DNA of 64,000 nucleotides. It comes from Zunongwangia pacifica (GTDB taxonomy: Bacteria > Bacteroidota > Bacteroidia > Flavobacteriales > Flavobacteriaceae). Under the pieces are notes generated by a model. That model was not told the origin of the DNA. It ran no database searches and saw nothing but the letters and a program-made list of their open reading frames with translations. A program made the translations under genes and the position numbers. This document shows positions 1 to 8,668 of the stretch, one piece after another. Every line of letters begins with the position of its first letter. Within the stretch, counting starts at the first letter, position 1. The DNA lies in assembly GCF_023499215.1 (NCBI RefSeq), contig NZ_JAKHSK010000009.1, positions 1-64,000 on the forward strand. Reading direction: 5' to 3'.

Positions 1-75
1 GTTAGCAACCTTGCAGCTTACTAATGGTTCAAGGCGTCACCCCTGCCCATAAGGGACTTGCACCCTCTAGATTAA

Positions 76-174
76 TATCATATCTTAGATATGATAAAGA
101 TGCCCATGCTGGGCACACACAACGCGTATGGTCAATTGCGGCTAAACACTTAATCGATATTCGATGTTTTTAGC
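76..174. other. Cluster of three potential hairpins in the left flank
   Basis: Three inverted repeats follow one another. The first is 76-96, with 10-bp perfect arms and a one-base centre. The second is 101-115, with arms TGCCCA/TGGGCA and a 3-nt loop. The third is 141-149 paired with 166-174, with one mismatch. No gene is visible in 1-243. The role is unknown; it could be a terminator group or the remnant of a recombination site from an element left of the window. Confidence 0.4.
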
Positions 175-278
175 TATATTTATTTTAAGCGGACAAAACC
201 TGGCTAACCAACCCACAACTGTCCATACTCGAGACCGTCAGACTGTCTCAAAACCTAAGAATTCCATATATTTAAGAT

Positions 279-1838
279 ATGGAATACCAACAAGGACAAG
301 ACCGGGAACAGCTTAGTCTTTACGCAACCTGTTTGGATGATATGATTCCCAAGGATAATAGCGTACGACTCATTGATCAACTTGTAAACTTGCTCGATTT
401 ATCCGAGATGGGCTTTCAAACCATAGCCCCTCAAGGGAGGCCGCCCTATCATCCAGCAGACCTGCTCAAGCTTTTTATCTATGGCTATATGAACCAGATG
501 CGATCTTCCCGAAGGTTGGAGAAAGAGGCTTATCGTAACATTGAAGTGATCTGGCTGATTAAAAACTTAAAACCCGATCACAATACCATTGCCCGGTTTA
601 GAAAAGAAAACCCAAAAGCCATCCGAAAAGTATTTCGGCAAAGTGTGGCCATCGCCCGTAACTTCAACCTGATCGGGGGAACACTTATTGCCGGGGACTC
701 TACTAAGCTAAGGGCGCAAAACAGCAAAAAAAAACCTGACTGCCGCAGGCAGGTAACTACAACAAAAAGAAAATTCAGCGGCACTTAGAGTACATCGATA
801 AAAAACTCGAAGAGCATAACCAAGAATTGGCCAAGGCTGATGGCGATCAGAAAAAAACCAAAGAAATTGAAGAGCAAATAAAAGGGCGCAAACAGCAACA
901 GGTCAAGTACCGGGCAATACAAAAACAATTAGACAACGATACTTCTTCTGAAAACCCACAACGATCAACTTCTGATCCCGATAGCCGGCATCAAATTGTA
1001 AGGGGAACCGTTACCGAGGTCTGCTACACGGCTCAGACTACCGTGGATGCCAAACATAAATTGCTGATCGATTATAAACTCACCAATCAGAATGATAAAA
1101 AAGCAATGGGCTTCATGCTCAGAAGGGCCAAGTCCATTTTACAATCAAATTCCTTTACTGCATTTTATGACAAAGGCTATCATACCGGGAGCGAGTTCTA
1201 TATTGCCGATAGACTGGGCATCAATACCCTGGTTGCCATTCCGGCCATTGGCCGTAAAAGCCAGGCACCGGATCCAAGTTATAATGCTGAACACTTTACC
1301 TATAATCCTGATGATGACGCCTATACTTGCCCCCAGGGAAATATTTTATACAGCAATGGCTCCTGGTACAAAGCCCGCAACTATACTTTCAAACAATACA
1401 AGACCAAGGCCTGTAAGGAATGCCCGGTACGAGATAATTGCACTACTTCAAAAATCAATGGAAAGGTCATTCAGCGCACTCAGTACACACAAAATATTCA
1501 GCACAACGCTAAGCGCATTGCTCAAAGCGGTGCGCTGTATAAAAAGCGACAAGCCTTAGTTGAACACCCCTACGGTACAATCAAAAGACAGTGGGGCTTT
1601 GACCAAGGGAATAAAGGCGGCTTCAGCTGATTTTAGATTGATCGCATTGGTCTATAATTTAAGAAGATTGTTCAATACTAAAATTGATTTACAGCCACTC
1701 ATCGTAGCCCTCTTTTTAACCTTCAAGAAGTGTATAAAAGCCTCTATAAGAATGAATAAAGCTTTTACCGAATGTCCAACAAAAAATACTGATTATAGTA
1801 TAAATTTTGTTTTCAATCCTAATTTCAACTATTTTTAA
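279..1838 (+). pseudogene. IS1182-family DDE transposase, two frameshifts
   Basis: The reading frame is split into three parts that together make one IS1182-type transposase. The N-terminal part (279 to about 734) has the family's helix-turn-helix-like start and the first acidic residue in LIAGDSTKLRAQNS. The middle part (about 754 to 1605) carries the conserved TVDAKHKLLIDY and FYDKGYHTG stretches and a Cys-rich segment (CPQG, CKECPVRDNC). The C-terminal part (about 1605 to 1838) has KGIKAASADF and LVYNLRRLFN. The first break is caused by a short palindrome inserted at 735-753, net +2 in frame. The second break is a small indel near 1598-1613, between WGFD and KGIKAAS. The element is inactive as written. 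Confidence 0.85.
735..753. repeat. Small palindromic insertion in the IS1182 transposase
   Basis: CCTGACTGCCGCAGGCAGG is a 19-nt palindrome with one mismatched pair and a single central base. It sits directly after a run of nine A within the transposase frame. Removing about 20 nt restores the frame between the upstream and downstream parts, so it is an insertion rather than a native sequence. A related 20-nt palindrome occurs at 5302-5321. Confidence 0.75.
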
Positions 1839-1894
1839 AACCAAAGCAGGTAGTTTTGAGACAAACTGCCGTTAACAATAATTAAACCCAAAAA

Positions 1895-2710
1895 TTGAAA
1901 GAACAATACGAAATAGAATTTCTGTCATTGAAGGATAAATTATCCTCATTTATCTTTCGATTGGTATCAAATAGGCAAGACACCGAGGACATTGTACAAG
2001 AAACTTACCTCAAAGTATTTCATAAAATTGACACTTTCCAAGAAAGGTCTTCATTTAAGACTTGGGTTTTCGCCATTGCACTCAACACTGCAAAAAATCA
2101 CTTGGACAAGCAGAAAAGGTGGAAAGAAAATGCCCAAGATTATGGAGCCAATCTTCACTCTAAATCAACTTCGCACTTCGATAAATTTAAAACTGTATTC
2201 CAATCTACACCTGAACGAGAATATGAGATAAAGGAACATATCAACTACTGTTTCAATTGCATAAATAAAACATTGCTTCTTAAGCAACAGATTTGTCTTT
2301 TATTAAAAGATGTGTACGACTTTAAGGTATCTGAAATTATGCAAATAACTAATCTCAGCGAGGGTGTGGTAAAACATTCATTAGCAGATGCACGAAAAAA
2401 TATGATTCGCATCTTTGACGGAAGATGTGCTTTTGTAAATAAACAGGGAGTTTGCCACCAATGTACAGCCCTTACAGGTGCTTTAAATTCTAAACAAAAT
2501 GCCCATATACAAGCCAACGAATTAAAATTGGTTCAGGAAGGCCATTCTGCAGATAAAGAATATCTACTCAATTTGCGGTTGGATTTAGTAAGAAGCATTG
2601 ATCCTTTAAATACCAAAAACTCAATCATCAATACCTATATGTTGGAAAACTGTGAAAACTGGGTTGAGGAAGGAATCGAAAAAAAAATACTTGAATCCCG
2701 TCCGAAATGA
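1895..2710 (+). CDS. ECF-type RNA polymerase sigma factor
   Basis: The 271-residue product starts with sigma-70 region 2 (about residues 8-70; motifs DTEDIVQETYLKVF and SSFKTWVFAIALN). It continues with region 4 (about 115-170; VSEIMQITNLSEGVVKHSLADARK), which reads the -35-like element. Beyond region 4 it has an extra tail of about 100 residues starting with a possible metal-binding cluster (CAFVNKQGVCHQC), so it is longer than a minimal ECF factor of about 180 residues. The start is TTG at 1895; no in-frame ATG is available before conserved sequence. The IS1182 relic ends about 30 nt upstream, so the native promoter is probably lost or replaced. No anti-sigma gene is adjacent. Target genes are unknown. 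Confidence 0.85.
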   Translation: MKEQYEIEFLSLKDKLSSFIFRLVSNRQDTEDIVQETYLKVFHKIDTFQERSSFKTWVFAIALNTAKNHLDKQKRWKENAQDYGANLHSKSTSHFDKFKTVFQSTPEREYEIKEHINYCFNCINKTLLLKQQICLLLKDVYDFKVSEIMQITNLSEGVVKHSLADARKNMIRIFDGRCAFVNKQGVCHQCTALTGALNSKQNAHIQANELKLVQEGHSADKEYLLNLRLDLVRSIDPLNTKNSIINTYMLENCENWVEEGIEKKILESRPK

Positions 2711-2755
2711 TTGGCTGATTTGTCTAAAGCGTATAACTAAAACAATTTAGACAAT

Positions 2756-3160
2756 ATGAAGCAGTTTTTTAAAACACTCCTCGCCTATCTCCTAATCACT
2801 TTCACTTGGGCAACCTTATACAATGAAATTCTGTTTGACAACACCTTAAACCAAATGGCTGTTGGCTGGCGAGGCACTCCACTTTTTCAGTTTGGCTTTT
2901 TGACAATGGTTATTCAGTCCATTGCCATTTATGTACTGTATTCAAAATTTTATGAGGGGAAAAATCCTCTTAAAGAGAGTTTTACACTCATTTTTTTGGT
3001 GGGCGTATTTGACATTTGCTACGCTTCATTTATTGAGCCTGCCACTTTTGAGGTTAACCCCGTATGGAAATTTGTGTTAATCAAACTTCTCTATTCTGTG
3101 GTACACTTTGCTCTGGTGGGTCTGGCAATGACATTTGTATTTAAAATCAATAAAAAATAA
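2756..3160 (+). CDS. Small four-helix membrane protein, function unknown
   Basis: The 134-residue hydrophobic protein has about four predicted membrane segments: residues 5-24, 43-65, 77-95 and 105-128. It has a short basic C-terminus (KINKK). There is no recognisable catalytic motif. It lies 45 nt after the sigma gene and 3 nt before the next coding start, so it may be cotranscribed with both. The fold resembles small DUF membrane proteins of Bacteroidota, but I cannot name the family. Confidence 0.7.
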   Translation: MKQFFKTLLAYLLITFTWATLYNEILFDNTLNQMAVGWRGTPLFQFGFLTMVIQSIAIYVLYSKFYEGKNPLKESFTLIFLVGVFDICYASFIEPATFEVNPVWKFVLIKLLYSVVHFALVGLAMTFVFKINKK

Positions 3161-3163
3161 AGT

Positions 3164-3831
3164 ATGGCTTATTTCACCACTGATTTTGTTGAATTCTTCA
3201 AGGATTTAGCAAAAAACAACAACAAAGAATGGTTTCACGAAAACAAAAAAGATACGAAACCAGTGTGAAAAATCCTTTTGCAATTTTCCTAAAAGATTTG
3301 ATTGAAGAAATCAAAAAGTTCGATGCTGAACTTAATGTCGAACCCAAAGATTGCATTGCACGAATCAACCGGGACATTCGTTTTTCAAAAGATAAAACAC
3401 CTTATAATCTTCACTACACCGCATTTATTTCCGGCAAAGGAAATAAGGATAAAAGCATTCCGGGTTTGTATTTGCGTTTTGGTGTAGAAGAAATCGACAT
3501 AATGGCTGGTTGTTATGGAGTGTCGGACACGCAACTGTTTAACATGAGAAATGCCATTAAATCAGACACTCAAAAATTCAAAGATTTGTATTCCAATGAT
3601 AAATTAGTTTCAAAATTCGGAAGCATTCAAGGCGAAGAACACAAGCGTATTCCAAAGGAATTTCAAGAAACCTTTGAAGCAGAACCGCTCATTGCGAAAA
3701 AACAATTTTATGTGGTAGCAATGCGAGAAACAGAATTGCTTACAAGCAATCATTTAGTCAAAGAACTTATGGAGTATTGGCATACGGCAAAACCTTTGAA
3801 TGATTTTCTAACCGAAGCAATTAAAAAATAA
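3164..3831 (+). pseudogene. DUF2461 (TIGR02453) protein, single-base frameshift
   Basis: Starting at ATG 3164 the product reads MAYFTTDFVEFFKDLAKNNN..EWFHENKK and then leaves frame. The next frame, from about 3229, continues the family with RYETSVKNPF, RINRDIRFSKDKTPY and a long C-terminal part ending at 3831. The break falls in the run C-A6-G at 3244-3251. One additional A would join both frames into an intact DUF2461 protein of about 222 residues. The family is a conserved bacterial domain of unknown biochemical role. The gap could be a true one-base deletion, an assembly error in a homopolymer, or a slippage site. It lies 2 nt before the TfoX-like gene. Confidence 0.8.
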
Positions 3832-3833
3832 GC

Positions 3834-4193
3834 ATGGCTTACGATGAATTTTTGGCTGACCGTGTTCGGCAAGTTCTAAAAGAGAAGAAAACTCCATATA
3901 GAGAACAAAAAATGATGGGCGGTTTGTGCTTTATGGTAAACGACAAAATGTGCATAGGTGTAGATACCGAAAAAACCACAGGCAATGCCCGAATAATGGC
4001 GAGAATTGGTGAAAATGTGTATGACAATGCCCTAAAACAAAAAGGATGTTCCGAATTTAATATTACTGGCAAAGCGATGAAGGGCTTCGTTTTTGTTTCA
4101 GGTGAAGGAATCGATACGCATAAAGATTTGGAGTATTGGGTGCAATTATGTCTGGATTTTAACCCAATGGCGAAAGCGAGTAAGAAGAAATAA
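3834..4193 (+). CDS. TfoX N-terminal domain family protein
   Basis: The 119-residue protein consists of a single TfoX N-terminal domain: the MMGGLCFMVNDKMCIGV stretch (about residues 25-43), MARIGE, and MKGFVFV near residue 85. It lacks the C-terminal DNA-binding half of the competence regulator Sxy/TfoX. Stand-alone copies like this are common in Bacteroidota and have no proven competence role. It follows the DUF2461 frame by only 2 nt. The C-terminus is lysine-rich (KASKKK). Confidence 0.8.
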   Translation: MAYDEFLADRVRQVLKEKKTPYREQKMMGGLCFMVNDKMCIGVDTEKTTGNARIMARIGENVYDNALKQKGCSEFNITGKAMKGFVFVSGEGIDTHKDLEYWVQLCLDFNPMAKASKKK

Positions 4194-4260
4194 CTACTGC
4201 CAATAACTAAGATTCTTGTGGCTGGTATGCCCAATATGAACTCGCTATAGACTAAACCGG

Positions 4261-4278
4261 TCCCGATAATTATCGGGA
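4261..4278. repeat. Perfect 18-nt palindrome TCCCGATAATTATCGGGA
   Basis: The sequence reads the same on both strands. It lies between the TfoX-like gene and the IS3 copy. It belongs to a family also seen at 22976-22993 (centre GC), degenerate at 33223-33240, and as a shorter variant near 27795-27808. Each copy is followed by TTG. Confidence 0.7.
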
Positions 4279-4402
4279 TTGCCGATTGATAGGTCTTCTA
4301 TGGCGATTAGTTTCTCCTCTTGAGAGCATTTCAATATTAGCCATTAGGATGTATGGGACTTGAGTGGACTTGCAACAAAAAGTGAGACAATATTTCTAAG
4401 AC

Positions 4403-5329
4403 TTATGCCACATTTTTAAATTGATAAAATTCTTGTTCTATTTCACAAAGGGTTTTATACCCCAAATAGGAGTGTAATCGTTTTCTGTTATACCCTATTT
4501 CAATGTATTCAAAAATGCTAGTTTTAGCCTGTTCTATAGTTTTAAAATTATCATCATAAATAAGTTCTACTTTTAAGGTTTTAAAGAAGGATTCAGCCAC
4601 AGAATTATTCCAACAATTCCCTTTTTTACTCATAGATTGAGTTACCAAAGGATTAGATTTAATAAATGCTCTAAAGGCTTTCGAAGCATATTGCACCCCT
4701 CTATCTGAATGAAAAATTAAATCCATGTTTATTTTACGCTTACCTATAGTCATTTTCCATGCAGGTATGATGGTTTGGTTTACATGCAGACTTTTGCTCA
4801 ATGACCAACCTATTACCTGCCTATCAAACAAATTGATGATAGTGGTGAGTTACAACCAGCCTTGATGGGGTGGAATGTAAGTAATATCGCTTACCCAAAC
4901 TGCATTTAACCTACTAGGATTAAATTCTCTATTAAGTAAATTTTTGCAAATAACATAACCATGATTGGAATCTGTGGTTACTTTAACTTTCTTTTTATGC
5001 TTACTAAACCAGTGGTTTGCTTTCATAATTACAGATACTCGGCCTCTGGATATACAGTATCCTTTACGTTTTAGTTGTGCAGCTATTCTAGTAGAACCAT
5101 ATCGCCGTTTACTCAAGTCAAATTTCTTTTTAATCAAATCAGTAAACAAGCTACATTCCAACACTCGTTTTGATGGACCAGAGGTGTACCATCTATAAAA
5201 GCCATTCCTGCTTACTTTAGAAACCTTACACTTTTTCTCGATGGGATATAAATGCCTATAACTAGCTATAAATCCATAGATCTCCCATCGCTCTTGGAGA
5301 ACCTGCCAGCCGGCAGGCTGGGATGCCAA
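4403..5329 (-). pseudogene. IS3-family transposase OrfB (DDE), nonsense mutation
   Basis: The N-terminal half holds the HTH_21-like stretch (YRHLYPIEKKCKVSKVSRN..YRWY) and the first catalytic Asp in VWVSDITYIP. The C-terminal half (4403 to about 4845) holds the second Asp in FHSDRGVQYAS and the Glu in NSVAESFFKTLK. The two halves are in the same frame and separated only by TAA at 4850-4852 after HQGWL, where relatives usually have Tyr in WLYLTTI. So one base change stops the protein in the middle of the rve domain. The product would normally come from programmed frameshifting out of OrfA. Confidence 0.85.
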
Positions 5330-5582
5330 TCGCCTTTTTTAATATTTCTAGTTCAAGTTCTTTTTCTTTAAGAGCTTTACGTAACCTTTTAATATCTAGC
5401 GCATCATCGGGTATAGGCTTTTCTGGTTTAGGCAAACTAGCTGTTTGGGCTGCCTTGCGCCATTTGTAGATCCTTTGGACCTCTATGCCCAGTTCATCTG
5501 CCAGCTCTTTTATGTTGTCTCGTTGGTAACTTAATCGTAGTGCCTGCTCCTTTAATTCGGGGCTATAATAGCGTTTTTTCAT
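5262..5582 (-). pseudogene. IS3-family OrfA (HTH), altered C-terminus
   Basis: From ATG at 5582 the product begins MKKRYYSPELKEQALRLSYQ with a helix-turn-helix (about residues 5-50) and a leucine-rich coiled coil (LRKALKEKELELEILKKAI, about 65-85) used for transposase assembly. After the coil the normal end is replaced by residues encoded by a 20-nt palindrome (5302-5321), which also shifts the overlap with OrfB. Programmed frameshifting into OrfB is therefore probably lost. Confidence 0.75.
5302..5321. repeat. 20-nt palindromic insertion in IS3 OrfA
   Basis: CCTGCCAGCCGGCAGGCTGG is a palindrome with two mismatched pairs. It is inserted after the KKAIGI codons of OrfA. It matches the same CCTGNCTGCCGGCAGNCAGG-like pattern as 735-753, although the host element is unrelated. 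This suggests a small mobile palindrome. Confidence 0.7.
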
Positions 5583-5644
5583 GGCTCTAAGATATTTGTT
5601 TGGTAACAAACGGTCTTAAATTTTATGTCCGAATAAAAGTAGCA

Positions 5645-6338
5645 ACTCCAAAATTGATATGGTATAATTTCTAAACTTATAAGTGAGGGAGGATTTTTTT
5701 ATGATTTATCAAAGTTTCATTTTGAAACAATAGTAAATATCTGTAATATTGCTTTAAATAGAATCAATAAGGATATTTAATCGAAATCGTTATAATTGAT
5801 ATGAAAAAACGATCACTATTAAAACAATAATTTTACGAGTTTGCTTGCTTAATTACAGCTTGTGAATTTGGGGATTACCGCTAATTTGATTTACTAAAAC
5901 TAAAGAATCTCAATAGTCAAAAAAGCCTAATGTTTCCTTTATAATGTTAGACGATAACTAGGTAGATAGGATCAAGTTTATGAAAATCGGTAAGGTATTC
6001 TATAATATAGCTGGTGAAGTCCTTTTTACAATTTTATGTTTTATAGGCGGTCGTCACAATGAATTAGTAAAGAAAACTACAAAAATGTATTACAAGTTAG
6101 ATTTTTACAAAACTATGTAAGTCAGCGCTAAAGAATTCAAAAAAACGGATTTTAATAACATCGGAAATTTTATTCTCAATTCAAGGAAATGAAAAATGTA
6201 GAAGGTTATCTCTACGGGATAATCTTAAAAAAAAGCCCATTTATTTTATGGTAGAAAAAACTAACAAAAACTAATTTCTTTCCATCTTAAAATTCATTTA
6301 AAATGGAAAATTTTTAACCAATTTACAAAAGTTTCAAA
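5645..6338. other. 694-bp spacer before the TonB receptor gene
   Basis: AT-rich sequence with no recognisable conserved gene. A possible 46-codon frame lies at 5980-6120 and is listed separately. The promoter of the downstream catabolic operon should lie here, but I see no clear TAnnTTTG box. Confidence 0.4.
5980..6120 (+). CDS. Possible 46-residue small ORF
   Basis: ATG 5980 to TAA 6120 encodes a short peptide with a hydrophobic middle (FYNIAGEVLFTILCFIGG) and a basic tail. It could be a leader peptide or a decayed gene fragment in the spacer upstream of the TonB receptor. It has no recognisable family and no supporting neighbour, so it may be chance. Confidence 0.2.
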   Translation: MKIGKVFYNIAGEVLFTILCFIGGRHNELVKKTTKMYYKLDFYKTM

Positions 6339-8606
6339 ATGAAGCATTATAGCAGCCAAAATTTTAAACGAAGCAAGTTAAGCTTACTTTTTGCAGGACT
6401 TTCTTTATGTGCCTCATCATCACTTTTCGCGCAGGAAGAAGGGCAAAATTTAAAAACACAAGATTCTATTACTTTAGAACAAGAATTAAAAGGCAAGAAA
6501 AACGGAAGCGATAGGAATGTGATGCTCAACGCATCCAGTAACTCGGGTCCCAGAGATGTAAATATAGGTTTACCCGGAAGTGTAGGAGGTATAACCATTC
6601 TCGAAAACGATTTACCTGTGGTCTATCTTTTTTGGCCAGAATTACCTAACAAAACCTGGAGGCAAAGTGTAAGTCTGCAAAAAACCGGACTTTTAAAAAT
6701 GGATGAGCTAGCCGGTACGATGGGAGATTTAGGCTTTGCCGTTAACTCCTATACACAAACCGGTACTGAAGAATTTAAAATTAAAGGAAAACTAACAGGA
6801 AGTCATTTTGGGTGGTTTCAGGGAGATTTAAATGTTTCAGGACCAATTTCAGAAAATGGATGGTCTTATACCGCAGGGGCGTTTGTAAACTTCGATCCCA
6901 GTACCTACGATTTAGGCTATAATAATTATGCCGACCAGACCAAAATTTTTAGAGCGGGTATCACCAAACGTTTTAAAGAGGGGAAAGGAGAATTTAATAT
7001 TTCTTATAAATATGCAGATTCTTACACCACCACCAACTATGCGGTGATCGAATACGGACCCGATGGCGAAGCCAACGAAATAGACGGGTTTAAGATTGGC
7101 CGTGATTCCTATATTGTAAGGGATGGTAAAGTACGTTTTAAAGATGTAGACGGTGGAGACTATTATTGGGCATCGATGGATGGTAAAGACAATACCAATA
7201 CATCACATAATGTAGATATTTTTGGTAATTACCTTATGGATAGTGGATGGAACTTTAAATATTCTACCCGTTTACACTTAGCGAAAGCTTCCTTATTAAA
7301 TATTATTCCAATAAGTATTTTTAATGCCGATGCCGCAGATGGATATAAAATTGCCAGTACCGGAGAAACCTATACAGGAGCTGTAGGGACGCAATTAGGA
7401 ATGAACTCTCCTGAGATTTCGACGACCGCTATTATGGGAAGATTTTCCATCAACAAAAAAATAGAAGATCACGATGTTACCCTTGGTATTTTAGAGCAAT
7501 ATTATGATATAGATAACTATTTGTCCAACCGTGCACTGTTTTATCAAACCGTAGAAAATCAACCCCAACGATTAATCAGTCCAAGCACAGATGAATATGG
7601 ATTTTACGGTTATAATGGCGGTGCAGAATTTCATACCGGTATAGAAAATAAACTAGCCGTTTATGCCAGCGACGATTGGCAGGTAAGCGATCGTTTTAAA
7701 TTAAATTACGGTATATTCTTTAGACATCATCATATCGATGGCGAATACTCCTTACAACAAAGAGGGATCGATTTCACCATTCAGGATGCCGAAAAAACAC
7801 CTATTAATCAAAACTGGTTCAATATCGCCGGAAAGATCAACGCTTCCTATAACATCACCAAGAAATTTGGAGTATTGGCCAACTTTCAATATACCGAAGA
7901 AAACGGTAGGTTAGAACGATATTCTGCCAATTTAACCCCAAATACCACCACTAGCAAAAGTCCGCTGGGCGCTGCCGGTATATTTTATAATGGCGATTGG
8001 GTGAGCTTAGTATCGCAGGTAACCTACCTAACTAAAAATAATTACTTAAAACGCTTTAATTTAGTAAATCCACAAAATAACTCAGAGACTCAGCAAACCA
8101 CCACCTATTATGATATTGAAACTTTAGGTTGGACTACCGATGTGGTGCTGACCCCGTTTAAAGGTTTCAGTTTTCACGGATTATTAACCGTACAAGATCC
8201 AAAATACAAGGATTTTACCTTTAACGCTTTCGGAAATAAATATGACTTTAGTGACAAAACCGTATTAGAAATCTCTAAAGTTTTAATCGAATTAGACCCA
8301 AGTTATACCTATAAAGATTGGAAAGTTTGGGCAAGTTTTAGATATTTTAGTGAACAATACGCCAATATCAATAACGCGCTGACTTTCGCGCCCAGATGGG
8401 AGAATTTTGGAGGCGTAAATTACAAACTCAACGATCATTTAAATTTTGGTCTTACGCTGGTTAATTTCTTAAACCAGGTAGGTGCTAAAGGAACCATTAA
8501 CGGAGCTGAATTAATTGAAGATCCAGCACCTTACTACGGAAGGTTATTAACCTCATCTTATATTCGTCCCTTTACCGCGCAACTTTCCGTAGGCTTTAAT
8601 TTTTAA
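6339..8606 (+). CDS. TonB-dependent outer-membrane receptor
   Basis: The 755-residue protein has a long signal peptide ending about residue 32 (SSSLFAQEE), a plug-like region (about 70-180; GLPGSVGGITILENDLPVV) and a C-terminal beta-barrel ending in SVGFNF, the usual terminal aromatic. It lacks the CarboxypepD-like N-terminal extension of SusC proteins, and no SusD partner is nearby. It is the first gene of a + strand cluster with two GH3 enzymes, an esterase and a sulfatase. It therefore probably imports the sugar or glycoside product made by them, energised by TonB-ExbBD. A strong hairpin follows it, so expression of the downstream enzymes may be partly uncoupled. The substrate is not evident. 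Confidence 0.8.
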   Translation: MKHYSSQNFKRSKLSLLFAGLSLCASSSLFAQEEGQNLKTQDSITLEQELKGKKNGSDRNVMLNASSNSGPRDVNIGLPGSVGGITILENDLPVVYLFWPELPNKTWRQSVSLQKTGLLKMDELAGTMGDLGFAVNSYTQTGTEEFKIKGKLTGSHFGWFQGDLNVSGPISENGWSYTAGAFVNFDPSTYDLGYNNYADQTKIFRAGITKRFKEGKGEFNISYKYADSYTTTNYAVIEYGPDGEANEIDGFKIGRDSYIVRDGKVRFKDVDGGDYYWASMDGKDNTNTSHNVDIFGNYLMDSGWNFKYSTRLHLAKASLLNIIPISIFNADAADGYKIASTGETYTGAVGTQLGMNSPEISTTAIMGRFSINKKIEDHDVTLGILEQYYDIDNYLSNRALFYQTVENQPQRLISPSTDEYGFYGYNGGAEFHTGIENKLAVYASDDWQVSDRFKLNYGIFFRHHHIDGEYSLQQRGIDFTIQDAEKTPINQNWFNIAGKINASYNITKKFGVLANFQYTEENGRLERYSANLTPNTTTSKSPLGAAGIFYNGDWVSLVSQVTYLTKNNYLKRFNLVNPQNNSETQQTTTYYDIETLGWTTDVVLTPFKGFSFHGLLTVQDPKYKDFTFNAFGNKYDFSDKTVLEISKVLIELDPSYTYKDWKVWASFRYFSEQYANINNALTFAPRWENFGGVNYKLNDHLNFGLTLVNFLNQVGAKGTINGAELIEDPAPYYGRLLTSSYIRPFTAQLSVGFNF

Positions 8607-8620
8607 CAATCAATACCATC

Positions 8621-8646
8621 AAAAGCATCCAAATCCGGATGCTTTT
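8621..8646 (+). terminator. Hairpin after the TonB receptor gene
   Basis: Arms AAAAGCATCC (8621-8630) and GGATGCTTTT (8637-8646) are perfectly complementary, with a 6-nt loop and A/T ends. It lies 15 nt after the receptor stop and 23 nt before the next start. It may act as a partial or bidirectional terminator or stabilise the receptor mRNA. Confidence 0.7.
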
Positions 8647-8668
8647 GGTGCTTATAAATCATAGCACT

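Larger units (their letters stand above)
244..1863 (+). mobile_element. Degenerate IS1182-type insertion sequence
   Basis: The perfect inverted repeats TGTCTCAAAAC (244-254) and its complement (1853-1863) bracket a broken transposase of the IS1182 type. I could not see a convincing target-site duplication. The copy carries two frame disruptions, so it is not expected to move on its own. Its right end lies about 31 nt before the TTG start of an ECF sigma gene, so it has replaced that gene's upstream region. Confidence 0.75.
4371..5644 (-). mobile_element. IS3-family insertion sequence, dead copy
   Basis: The 1,274-bp element has imperfect terminal inverted repeats beginning TGCAAC at the left and TGCTAC (on the - strand) at the right, with the typical TG...CA ends. 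It is flanked by a 3-bp duplication ACT (4368-4370 and 5645-5647). It encodes OrfA and OrfB of an IS3-type transposase on the - strand. OrfA is disrupted by a 20-nt palindromic insertion and OrfB by a nonsense codon, so this copy cannot make full transposase. Confidence 0.85.

Noticed and set aside
1-240. Integron attC site
   Set aside because: The core 7-mers GTTRRRY and RYYYAAC do not match and no integrase is in the window.
8639-8668. Earlier start for the first GH3 gene
   Set aside because: It lies inside the terminator hairpin and lacks a signal peptide, while ATG 8669 begins a typical one.
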